A stretch of 64,000 bases of DNA from Aphrophora alni. Its lineage: Eukaryota; Arthropoda; Insecta; Hemiptera; Aphrophoridae. Every line of letters starts with the position of its first letter. Position 1 is the stretch's first letter. Both the position numbers and the translations under genes were made by a program. The notes under the pieces are model-generated. The model was not told the origin of the DNA, ran no database searches, and worked only from the letters and a program-made list of their open reading frames with translations. Of this stretch, positions 47,186 to 58,258 are shown piece by piece. The stretch spans positions 75,189,718 to 75,253,717 of the forward strand of contig OY740765.1 of the NCBI GenBank assembly GCA_963513935.1, given 5' to 3'.

Positions 47186-48687
47186 TCTTTCCTTATCATG
47201 ATTGTTTTAGCCTTATTTTGATTGATGACAACAGTACAGAGCGGTTGCTAAGATTAATTCAGGTTAAAACTCAATTTACAAAGTCATAAGCAAGATTATA
47301 TTAGTCTCATATAAAATAATGACAACATAGGGTGGAATTAATTCTCAAACTCCATTTCATATATTCGAAGCACATGTGTATTAAGTCTTATGTAGAATGA
47401 ATGATGTAGTCTTATATGACCACAGGACACAGTGTTTGCTAGGTGAAATTAAATCTAAAACTTCAATTAGTTTGTCATAAGAATGTTAATAATTTACTGA
47501 TGTAGAATATCGAGAGAGGACAGTGGGTGCAACGTGAAATTAAGTATGTAACTACATTTATTTAGTCATAAGCATTATTGTCTCCAGTAACATGATGGTG
47601 ACTGAGCACAGTAAATGGTAAGTAAAATTTAGTCAGAAATTCCATTTACTCTCCTATAACTATATGATTGTATTAGTCTCATTTAGAAGGAAGGTGACAG
47701 TGCCGAGTGGCTCATAGATGAAATTCATTCTGAAAAATCATTTTCACTTCTATGAACATGAGGAAAGAAACGTTTTAGGTAGAAAAATTATGTTACAGCT
47801 TAGTGCATGCTAGATAAAATTTAGGCTGAAACTCTATTTAATCTCTCATAAACACTATTGTATTAGTCTCAGGTAGCATGATGGTGGCAGAGTAAAGTAG
47901 TTGTTGGTGAAATTAAATCTGAAACTCCATTAAATCCCTTCTGGTAACAAATTATAATAATGTTTATGAGAGATTAAATTTGTTTGCAGTACATATTATT
48001 GCACCTATCTGCCACTATACACTGTCACCACCATTCTGCATAAGACTTATATAATCATAGTTATGATAGATTAAATATTGTATTCAGACATAATTTTATG
48101 TTGCAACCACAGTGCCCTGTATACATCATTCTACTTGAAACTTAAACAATAGTACTTAGGACAGATTAAATGGAGGTTCAAAATGAATTTCATAAAGCAA
48201 CTACTCTGTTAACATCACCATTCTATATGACACAAATATAAACCATGCTTAGAAAAGATTTAATGGAGTTTCAGATTTATTTTCACCAATGGTGGTTTTG
48301 CTCTGTCATCATCATTCTACATGAGATCAATACAATAGTGCTTTATATAAAGAGACTAATGAATTTTTTATGAGGATAATGTCTCATATAATTATGGTAG
48401 CAAAGTGGCAGTTAGGTAAAATTCAGTTTGAAATTCCAATTACTTTCTCATAAGCACAGTGTAGGTAAGATTTTACCTCTCAATGTAGGCTATTAATCTC
48501 TTAAGTAATTATGATGTCAGAGTACAGTGAGTGCTAGGTAAAATTCGGTCTGCAACTCTATTTAACCTCTTATAAGACAGATTATATTAATATCTTGTAA
48601 AATAATAGTGAGAGAATAGAGTCATGGCTAAGGTTTTTAAAAAAAATGCTTCAGCAATTTACTATAAATTATGCATCACTAATTACT
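47186..48687. repeat. Satellite B, main block with an inverted segment
   Basis: About fifteen 95-bp monomers. Forward monomers read TTAATCTCTCATAAGCAC, then TATTAGTCTCATGTAGAATG, then ATGGTGACAGAGCACAGTG, then GGTGAAATTCAGTCTGAAAC. From about 47950 to 48350 the unit is in the opposite orientation (TTATGAGAGATTAAAT, then CACCACCATTCTGCATAAGAC), after which forward monomers resume. Diverged and non-coding. Confidence 0.82.
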
Positions 48688-48695
48688 GCTGTTAC

Positions 48696-49132
48696 CAGGG
48701 CCGGATTTCCCAATAGGCCCGGGCCTATGGGCGCAAGCTCCCAGAGGGCGCACGGCCGAGAGAAAAAAAATATTTCAAAAAATATCTAGAAATAAAAATA
48801 AATAGCCATAACTTAACATATTTTTTGAATTGATTACTGTACATCTATTGCCTTAAGAAATCATACAAAATATCTAGTTTTACTTAATATCACAGATTTT
48901 GTGTCACATTATCAAAATACTTCATGTAAGCTGTGTTTCTGAGATTAAACCTATTTTATAATGTATTACAAAGTTTTTTTAAAATTTATTTGCCCAAATG
49001 ACTAAATTGAACAAAACCTAAGTTATTAACATAGCAATGGCCATGTGTTTTTGGTTGAAGTAACTTTAACCAGACTAGGGGGCGGAAAAAATTATTGTGC
49101 CTAGGGGCGCCAAAATACTAAATCCGGCCCTG
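48696..49132. mobile_element. hAT MITE, 437 bp, perfect 8-bp duplication
   Basis: The duplication gctgttac is at 48688-48695 and 49133-49140. Ends CAGGGCCGGATTT and AAATCCGGCCCTG are perfect 13-bp inverted repeats. No coding capacity. It ends 67 bases before the BEL 5' LTR. Confidence 0.95.
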
Positions 49133-50065
49133 GCTGTTACATTCATAACAGTTTGGTTGGAGGTAAAAAACTCAATAGTAATATTTATGATTTTATACAT
49201 GTTCAGTACAGACGCCTTTTTAAAATTACGGCTCTTCGTACCTTCAGCTGTGCTATGCAAAATATTACGGTGCCTGTTCATAACGGAAAAAGTAAGTCAA
49301 TTATTTTTGGTGCGCCTCATACATCGTCTGATTTTCATGCCAGCAAGCTGATTGGTCGAGAGTTTGCCGCTAAAATGTTACACACGCTTTCCGAAAAAAA
49401 GGGAAGGTATCACATCATCGAGTAGTATCACATCATCGACATCATCGAGTAGTCATCTATCATCGATCGCTGGCGGTCTCACGCACCTCAAGTACGGGGT
49501 AAATTTTACTTTGTCTTCGCTACTACTGCAAGGCACGCTAACTTTTTTTTTTTTTACTTTTGGATTTATCCAACGCAGCATAATTCAAAATGCCGTTTTA
49601 TTGCTAAACTACGCTATTAACGCTTTAAAATCAAAATAAATCTGACACATACCACTGGTCTTTAAAACACTAACACTACCTATGAAATCTGACTTGTATA
49701 TTTCTAATTTGCATTTAACGTAACTCTTGTACATATATGTTATGCTAAACATTTATTGTGAATTTGTGAATTGTGTGTGGTGTGTGTCGTGAACAGGGCC
49801 GGAACTAGAATATTTGTCAGGGGGGCAAAGATCAGTTTGCCGCCCACATCACCCCTCCCTCCTCCCTCCCCCACTATAAAATACAACACCTCCGTAAGCT
49901 ATTTTTTACATGCGATAGTTGAAATTACACACCATATGTATATTATGAAGATGTTTCATTTATGAAAAGCACTTATTTATTACATTAATACACTTATACA
50001 TGAATAATACAAATTTTTTTTTTTTGTATTTGTAACTCAATTGCAAATACGCAAAAAATTACGTC

Positions 50066-50239
50066 ATAAATGTCATTTTAGCTTGGTCGGAAGTTGGAAT
50101 GTTATTTATTATTTTACACAAACGGGCTTTTAAGCCCAATTTAAACAAAATTATAAATGTCATTTTAGCTTGGTCGGAAGTTGGAATGTTATTTATTATT
50201 TTACACAAACGGGCTTTTAAGCCCAATTTAAACAAAATT
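50066..50239. repeat. 87-bp tandem duplication
   Basis: Two apparently identical copies (50066-50152 and 50153-50239), each with the hairpin GGGCTTTTAAGCCC. Identity implies a recent duplication within the hAT. Confidence 0.9.
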
Positions 50240-50603
50240 AACAATGTTATAAGAAAACAATTAAATTACAATAGAATTAAAGTAGATTTAAAGTAGTAAA
50301 ATGATTACATTAAAACAATATACAGTACTAACACCATTAGATTCAATTAAGATAATTATCACAATAATTACACAATTGATAGTCAGTTAGAATAAACTAT
50401 AGATATAAATATACATTAGGAATATTTAAAAGGAATAATTTTAAAAAAATGTATATATTATCACAATGAGATTAAATAAAGATAATTATCACAATTAGAC
50501 AATTGATTTTCATTATAATTCAATATAAATAAACTATAGATATAAATATACATTAGGAATAAAACTAAATAGCAAAAGTTTCTATTGTAATTTATATATT
50601 ACT

Positions 50604-51540
50604 AGCCGCTCCACCCGCCCTCCGGGTGGGTTCGCGACCAGCATCAGCGCTTTGCTCGCTAAGGGGGTTGAATAATCAGAGTTAAACCTCAGATTCGTTT
50701 TCCCCGGTCCAAAAACCCCCCGGATTTCGAGTTTGGTACAAATCTATCAAGATTTCCTTACAGAACCGCAGATTCGAGTTACTTGGTCCAAAAACCTCGT
50801 AAATACGGGAAATCGGTTCGGTATATTTTGCCGTTTTTGCGTGGAGTTGTTGTCTACGTTGGTATATCTTTTTGTGCTTTAGCGGCTAATCGGTGGGTCG
50901 AATCGCAAAAATGTATAGGACCTTATTTGTTCGTCTTGGCGAGCTAAATCGAATGACATCCTATACAGGAAGATCGGGGGAAATGTGAAAATTAGCGCGG
51001 TTGCGCGTGAGGGCGGCGCATTGGGAGACTAAGCTCCCCCCATGTCCTTCTCCGGGTACTCAAACGCCTAGATATGGGAAATGGTTTCAAAATGTCCAGC
51101 CGTTTTGGCGTGATTGACACAAAATGAGCGTGTTATACGCGCGCTCTTGTCGCTTTAGCGGCTAATCGGTGGGTTGAATCGCAAAAATGTAAGTTCGCAA
51201 ACCTTATTTGTTCGTCCTGGCGAGCTGAATCGAATGACACCTTGGGCGGGCAGATCGGAAAAAATTTGAAAATCTTGCACGTTTACGCGAAAGCACGGCG
51301 CATTGGCAGATTAACCCTCCTATGTCCTTCTCGCTTCTCCGGGTAACCAAACGCCTAAATACGTTTCGAAATGTCCAGCTGTTTTGGCGTGATTGAAGAA
51401 CAAACAAACAGACACTAAATTCAAAATCCACTCAGATCATTTACATTTCATCTAAAACGAATAACTACTAAAGAGGAATTTTTCAAAAATATTCAAGGAA
51501 CACGAAAATCGGCTTCAGCTTTAGTGAGATAGATATAATA
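50604..51540. repeat. Nested GC-richer unclassified repeat with internal duplication
   Basis: Begins ACTAGCCGCTCCACCCGCCC and ends near AGTGAGATAGATATAAT. It is much richer in G and C than the flanking hAT. A segment of about 240 bp starting GCTTTAGCGGCTAATCGGTG and ending GTTTTGGCGTGATTGA occurs twice (about 50876-51116 and 51149-51395, roughly 80% alike). Probably a separate transposon or SINE-like unit nested in the hAT; the class was not recognised. Confidence 0.55.
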
Positions 51541-52007
51541 AAGTATTAAAAAAATTATTAAATAAATTATGCAAAAAAATCAAATAAAATTAAACAATAT
51601 TGATTGTATTGTTATTATTTTGAAAACGTTTAATAACTTATTATTTTTTTATATTCTTTTCAAATTTTGCCACCCCCTGAAATTTGCCGCCCGGGGTACG
51701 TGCCCCCCTGCCCCGCCCTAGTTCCGGGCCTGGTCGTGAATGAACAGAAACATTTTCGACTTGGAGAGAGCTCTCATCCACAGCCAACCGCCATCTTGAT
51801 CAACGCATCGTTCTACACATGTGGGACAAAGGTACTGTAAAACTTATATTCATTATATATTTGTTTGGTAGTATTAGTATATGTACAATCATTCACAGTT
51901 CCTAAGCACTTAAGTTTAGGTGGTCCTCCGGTTTCATTCAAAATTATTTTATTAAACATCTTGGTCATCACGAGACCGGGTATATTAATTTTACCAAACA
52001 TAATTTT

Positions 52008-52026
52008 TGGTCCTCCGGGCCGGATC
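52008..52026 (+). other. BEL/Pao primer-binding site candidate
   Basis: TGGTCCTCCGGGCCGGATC starts with TGG seven bases after the LTR end, the expected place and form. The matching tRNA was not identified. Confidence 0.6.
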
Positions 52027-52592
52027 ATATTCTAAATTTATTTTAGAAATTTGAGTTCAAAGAATCACGCTTAGAAATATAGTATTTTCAAGTAAAATTA
52101 ATTTATTAGAAATAAAAGGTCAGATTTCAATATTTTTTCATGTCTTATACAATACTGAAAATTCAGTTGTCGCCATTTTGATTTATGATCATCTACGCTT
52201 AGGACGCGCTACCTGTGCGCATTGTGTCTATGCATATGCATTAAAATAAGAAAAGAACCTCCAGCAAGGTTTTATTGCAACTGTCAATCAACATAAAATA
52301 GCCTCTGTTCAGGTACATGGAATTGAACGCACAGGAAATAGTCTAAAGCTGGTTTTTTGCAGACATTCCTATACAGACCTTCGGACTTTGGAAATCAATA
52401 ACTCCATGGTTCCCAAACAAAATAAAACTTTATTCAATTTTAAATGTCATTTGGTTTTAAGTAAATATTTTTCTTTTTTTGATACAACGCTTATTTCCTT
52501 ATAATATCTGTGTGTATGTACTAATTCTGGTTAAATCTATTCAACAATAATTAATACCTTCAGTGTAATTGTACTTTTGGAAAACTTTAAAA
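52027..52592 (+). other. BEL/Pao leader
   Basis: AT-rich untranslated sequence between primer site and gag start. No gene or splice signal could be assigned with confidence. Confidence 0.6.
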
Positions 52593-53891
52593 ATGAAGTT
52601 TGCAAGTTTTACAAGACAAACCGCTGTAATTTCTGGCAAAGTTACTAAAATAAATGAACATGTTAACACTATTGCAAGTCAATATTCAGCAGATAACTTA
52701 CCAGAAAAAATTTCATCAAAATTAAAAAATTACTATTCTATTGTTGAAAGTAAATCAATTGAATTTGACAAATTGGTTGATAAGTTAGCCGATGAAGGAT
52801 GTCCAACGGATTTCGATTTAGAAGAAGTATTACAATCGCAGGACGATTTAGAAGAATTAGTTTTTGAAATTAAAATTTAAATCAAAATTTTATTACCGCA
52901 TTTAAACTCAACTGAAACTGATTTAAACACTTCAGCTGTTTCAAAAGAGTCGGAACACGCTAAACATTTGGTAAAATTACCAAAAATACATTTATCAACA
53001 TTTAATGGAAATTTAAGTAAATGGACAAGCTTTTATCATTTATTTGACACCACGATTCATCAAAATCAAAGTCTTGCACCAATTAAAAAATTCACATATT
53101 TGCGCTCATGTTTAAAAGAAGAAGCTTTAAATCTTATAAAATCTCTTCCAATCACACCACTTAACTATTGTATCGCTTGGCAAAATCTTGGGCAAAGATA
53201 TCAAAATCCCAGACAACTCATTAATTTGCATATTACCAAGATTCTTGACCTACCTTCAATCAATATTCATTCCATGAAAGGAATACGCAATTTTATTGAC
53301 ACTTTTAATGAAAACGCACAAGCTTTATTAGCACTTAATCATGACATTTCACAAGAGCTTACTTTAAGCACGCTAATTCATCGAAAATTAGATTCAGAAC
53401 TCAACAAACGTTTTGAAGATAAACGCGATCTCACGCATATCGTTCCGAATATACAGGAATTAATAAAATTTCTTCAAGATGAATGCTTGAAACTAGAAGA
53501 CTCACAATTACACGCAAACGCACAATCAACATTCGGTTCAAAACAGACACTGTCGAAACAACCTTTAAAAAAACCAAATTCGCCATCACATGGTGAAACG
53601 CATAAAAAACATGTTTTTCATGTAAACGCATCCGCAACTCTATTATGTGTTTTTTGTAATAAATCAACACACACTATTTACAGGTGTGAAGAATTTCAGA
53701 AGTTAAATCCATCTGAACGCTTACAATTTATTCAAACCAAACGTTATTGCACTAACTGTCTTAGTAATTTTCATACTGTCAGTTCTTGTAAATCACAAAA
53801 AACCTGTCAAAATTGTAATGCAAAACATCATACGTTATTACATTTGAACTCTGTTCCGCGTTCCACAGCTGATCCGAACAAACGGTCCTGA
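52593..53891 (+). pseudogene. gag: BEL/Pao Gag (DUF1759-type) with zinc knuckles, one internal stop
   Basis: The ATG at 52593 has A at -3. The frame is broken by TAA at 52878-52880 and resumes in the same phase to TGA at 53889-53891. The first 95 residues are a coiled-coil-like N-terminus. Next comes the conserved Gag core (KLPKIHLSTFNGNLSKWTSF, then FTYLRSCLKEEAL). The C-terminus has cysteine/histidine knuckles (CVFCNKSTHTIYRC, CTNCLSNFHTVSSC, CQNCNAKHHTLLH). The same frame carries on into the protease, so in the intact ancestor Gag and Pol were one polyprotein, as usual in this superfamily. Confidence 0.92.
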
Positions 53892-56801
53892 CTAGACAGG
53901 CACAATGCAACTTCCAGTCCATTCAAACAATTTAAAAACGGCATTCCGATCAACTGTAGCAAAACAACACAGGATAATACAAGTTGTAATCAAAATATCT
54001 CCGTTCACAACTCTGTGAATAATACTTTGAATAATTCTGTTGTAATTTTAGGCACTTTAAAAGTAAGATTAATTTCAAAACAAAATAAATCCAAAATTTT
54101 CACTACTATGCTTGACTCAGGAAGTCAGAGCTCATTATTAACCACACGTTGCGCTATTTAGTTAGGACTTACTCTAAAACCTGTTAACATGTTATTAACT
54201 GGTATATCTAATAATTCAACCGCAATCAAATAATTAACTAATGTTCACGTATCCACATAAGAGGGAAATACTTTCGTCAATAATCACAATGTTATTGTTG
54301 TAGATCAAATAACTTCCAATCTACCGAAATTAAATAATTGCGCAGAATTAAATAACAAAATTAAATTTTTGAAACTTGCTGATCCAGAATTTGCTAATCC
54401 ACAACAAATTGATTTATTAATCGGAGCTGACTTGTACGGAAAAGTAATTACGGGCAATAAAGTAGATTTATCTGAAAATTTACCTACTGCAGTTGAAACG
54501 ATCTTCGGCTTTGTTTTAATTGGGCCTATGCAAACTCAAGCTTCCGTTGATAATTCTATTTCAATGCTAACTATTAACGATTTAAACTTAAATGATATAT
54601 TGCAACAATTTTGGACACTTGAAGAACCACCTTTGTCTACAAAATCGAACGCTGATGATATTGAATGTGAAAATCATTATAAAATTAACATTACACGCGA
54701 ACATACTGGAAGATACGTCACACGCTTACCATTTAAATCGGACACTTCCATTCTTGGAAAATCTTTTGAAATTGCTAAAAAACGCTTTATGCTTTTAGAA
54801 ACTAAACTCAATGCAAATTACAAGTTAAAAACCGCCTATTCAGAATTTATGTGTGAATATATCGCTTCCGGACATATGGAACTTGCTGACAATTAATTCT
54901 ATTTTAAAACAACAACATTACTTTTTACCACATCATGCTGTATTTAAGGAACACAGCTCTTCGACTAAACTTCGCGTAGTTTTCGACGCAAGCGCTAAAA
55001 CAATCCACTTAATGATGCACTCCACTGTGGACCAAAACTTCAAAATAATATTACTGACGTGCTTTTTGAATTTCGTAAACCAAATATTATATTTTCTTGT
55101 GATATCCGCCAAATGTACAGACAAATAAAAATCGCAGATGATGATCAACCATTTCAATTAATTCTATGGAGACCAGACGACTCGCAACCGCTACGCATAT
55201 ACAAACTCACTACTGTCACTTATGGTATGAAACCGTCCCCTTTTTTAGCTATCCGTACGCTGAAACAATTAGCCATAGTTGAAGGGAATGCTTATCCTGA
55301 AGCCGCTAAAGTTATAACGCAAAATATTTATGTCGATGATATAGTCACCGGATCTAGTGATATTACATCCGCATTAACGCTACAAACAGAGTTAATTTCA
55401 TTATTAGGAAAGGGCCAATTTGAATTGCGCAAATGGTCTTCAAACGCTACTGAACTTCTTACTTCAATTCCAGAAGAATACCACGAAGTTCCGCTTTACT
55501 TTCAATCTACGGATCAACCGCTTTTTAACATTTTAGGAATGAAATGGATGCCCATTTTAGATGTGTTTTCTTACATGATTGAAATTCCTGAACATACTCA
55601 CACAAAACGGTCACTACTTTCTATTATTGCACGCCTTTATGATCCATGTGGCTGGTTAACACCAGTCATATTTTACGCTAAATGTCTTATCCAGATGTTA
55701 TGGACATTAGGAATCGCATGGGATGACCCACTTCCGGAAACAATTAGTAAAGACTGGAAAAATTTCATTTCAGATTTGCCTACTCTGCAAAATTTACAAA
55801 TCAAACGCTCCCTTGATTTATGTAACTCTATCGATATACAACTTCATGGTTTCTGTGACGCCTCGGAACAAGGTTACGCTGCTGTTGTTTACTTGCGAAC
55901 AACTAGTCAAAACAATATAACAAAAACGCATTTGCTAATGGCAAAATCAAAGGTCGCACCGCTTAAACGAATTTCGCTCCCTAGATTAGAATTATGTGGT
56001 GCACACTTACTTGCTAAATTAGTAAAACACTGCTTAGAATTAATTCAACCCTTTTTCAAAATTATTCAATTACGATGTTGGTCGTACTCTACAGTAACTC
56101 TATCCTGGATAAGGACATCGCCATATAAATTAAAAGTCTACATAGCCAATAGAGTAAGCCAAATTCAAGAATGGATTTCTCCAGAGAACTGGTTCCATAT
56201 ACCCACGCGTCACAATCCAGCTGATTGTGCCATGCGACAAACGTTTCCATCCGCACTCTTCAACCATCCTTTATGGTGGTCGGGGCCACAATGGCTAACA
56301 CTTTCGGACCATGAATGGCCTAATACACCACATCCGGTGTTGGACATTCTCCCAGAAACTCGCACGCAACCCTTTCTCATTTCAGTAACTACAATCATTG
56401 AATGGGACTTGCTCTCGAAATTTTCTTCATGGACAAAATTACGTGTCATGGCTTATGTTCTACGTTTTACAAACAATTGCAGATCGTTAACAAAACATTT
56501 CGACTTTCTTACTTCATCAGAATTAAATCACTCAGAATCAAAACTAATGAAATTGGTACAACATACTCATTTCTCAGACGAAATAAATAAACTTAAATCC
56601 AACCAACTGTGTAAGACGAAATTAATTAGACTTCATCCATTTCTGGACGAAACTGGGATTCTCAGAGTTGGCGGAAGAATAAAAAATGCACCTATTGACT
56701 ATAACGCTAAACACCAAATTGTATTACCAAAACGGCACCATGTAACACAACTTTTAATTAATCACTATCACAATAAATATCTGCACGCTGGACCACAATA
56801 A
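53892..56801 (+). pseudogene. pol: BEL/Pao protease, RT and RNase H, several breaks
   Basis: Continues the gag phase. Protease site MLDSGSQSSLL (about 54109) with stops shortly after; a DUF1758-type region QIDLLIGADLYGKVI near 54410. A stop at 54894 and a short excursion into another frame (KLRVVFDASAKT, to about 55010) precede the main open stretch 55059-56801, which has SCDIRQMYRQIKI, the catalytic YVDDIVTG (about 55330) and the Pao-type block LYDPCGWLTPV. RNase H begins at GFCDASEQGYAA (about 55850). The open stretch ends at a stop just before the integrase zinc-binding region (VGGRIKNAP). Inactive as it stands. Confidence 0.92.
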
Positions 56802-57920
56802 CGCAATCACTTTTATGCCAAAAATATTGGATTTTATCCGCAAGAAATGCAATATTGATCTTATATAATATTTGTATATAATACAATATAAGATCTTGTA
56901 TTTTTAAATGTGTCACCTGTTTCCGAGCTAAACCACATAACAAATTCCCGTTAATGGGAGATCTACCTTCTTCAAGACTAACTCCCTCAAAACCATTTCT
57001 CCGCACTGGAATTGATTTCGGGGGGCCATTTTTTTTTTAAATTAACACTTCGCAACGCGAAAATTGTTAAAGTATATCTAAATATTTTCATATGTTTTTC
57101 TACAAAATTTGTACATTTAGAAGTCGCCATGGACTTGAGTACTGAAGCTTTTATAGACGCACTTAACTGCTTCATCAATAGACGAGGACTTTGCTCTGAC
57201 ATCTATTGCGACTGTGGAACTAATTTCACGGGCGCCTCCACAAACTTGAACAAAATTTATCTGGCCTATCTTAAACTAAACAATTTCAAAACTGACGTCG
57301 CAAATTTCAGCTCAAACCACAAAATTAACTTTCATTTTCTACCTCCCGCTGCTCCACATCATGGAGGATTATGGGAAAGCACAGTAAAAAGTGCTAAACA
57401 TCACTTAACCCGAACCATAGGAAAGCAAACTTTGCACCTCATGGACTTCATCACGCTTACTACCAAAGTAGAAGCAATCTTAAATTCAAGACCGCTAATA
57501 CCTCTGTCAAACGACCCTTCTGACTTAACCGCACTCACTCCTGGTCATTTATTGACAGGAAGTCCGCTTGCCTCCCTTCCAGAAGAAGATGCGTCAAAAC
57601 TTCCCCAAAATAGGTTGAAACATTGGCAACAAGTTCAAGCCTTTAGCCAACGCCTATGGAAGCGATGGAGCATTGAGTACTTGCACACGCTACAACAACG
57701 AATGAAATGGACAAAACCCTCAGAGAACTTACGAGTAGGAGATCTCGTATTAATACATGAACATAATTCTCGTCCACTCTACTGGCCAATGGGAAGAGTC
57801 ATCGCTACGCATCCTGGAAAAGATGACGTCACTAGAGTTGTTTCTATCCGCACCGCTTCTGGAGTCCTTATGCGACCTTCAGTAAAGATATTCAAATTAC
57901 CAATCGACGATACCAACTAA
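56802..57920 (+). pseudogene. pol: BEL/Pao integrase, broken near its zinc finger
   Basis: After the stop at 56799-56801 the zinc-finger segment is disrupted around 56850-56900, where a short palindrome (GATCTTATAT...ATATAAGATC, 56857-56895) appears to be inserted. From 57012 the catalytic core is open: DCGTNFTGASTNL (Asp), PPAAPHHGGLWESTVKSAK (Glu), and the C-terminal DUF5641-type region (GDLVLIHEHN, WPMGRVIATHPG). Ends TAA at 57918-57920. No env follows; about 110 bases later the 3' LTR begins. Confidence 0.9.
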
Positions 57921-58258
57921 ACCTTTCAAAATTTGTAAATAATTTTCGCTTAATTTTTAGTCATTGTAAATGAAAAACTGTTATCAAACTTTTGGAACTA
58001 CCAATTGAAACAATGTTTCAAGGGCGCCGCTATGTTCAGTACAGACGCCTTTTTAAAATTACGGCTCTTCGTACCTTCAGCTGTGCTATGCAAAATATTA
58101 CGGTGCCTGTTCATAACGGAAAAAGTAAGTCAATTATTTTTGGTGCGCCTCATACATCGTCCGATGTCCATGCCAGCAAGCTGATTGGTCAAGAGTTTGA
58201 CGCTAAAATGTTACACACGCCTTGCCGAAAAAAGGAAAGGTCAGTCATCATCGAGTAG

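Larger units (their letters stand above)
49794..51732. mobile_element. Non-autonomous hAT, 1939 bp, inside the 5' LTR
   Basis: Duplication gtcgtgaa at 49786-49793 and 51733-51740; the 3' LTR has the empty site (GTCGTGAATGAACAG). Ends CAGGGCCGGAACTAG and the complement of CAGGCCCGGAACTAG (14 of 15). No transposase. It carries an 87-bp tandem duplication and a nested GC-richer segment. Confidence 0.95.
49200..52000 (+). repeat. BEL/Pao 5' LTR, split by a hAT element
   Basis: LTR sequence is 49200-49793 and 51741-52000; the rest is the inserted hAT. Relative to the 3' LTR it has about 22 extra bases in a TCATCGAGTAG repeat near 49420. Short open frames inside it are LTR sequence, not genes. Confidence 0.93.

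Noticed and set aside
49097..49639. Open frames of 84-95 codons at the BEL 5' end, mirrored at 57992-58258 and 61502-61711
   Set aside because: They are LTR sequence present in both LTRs; no protein similarity.
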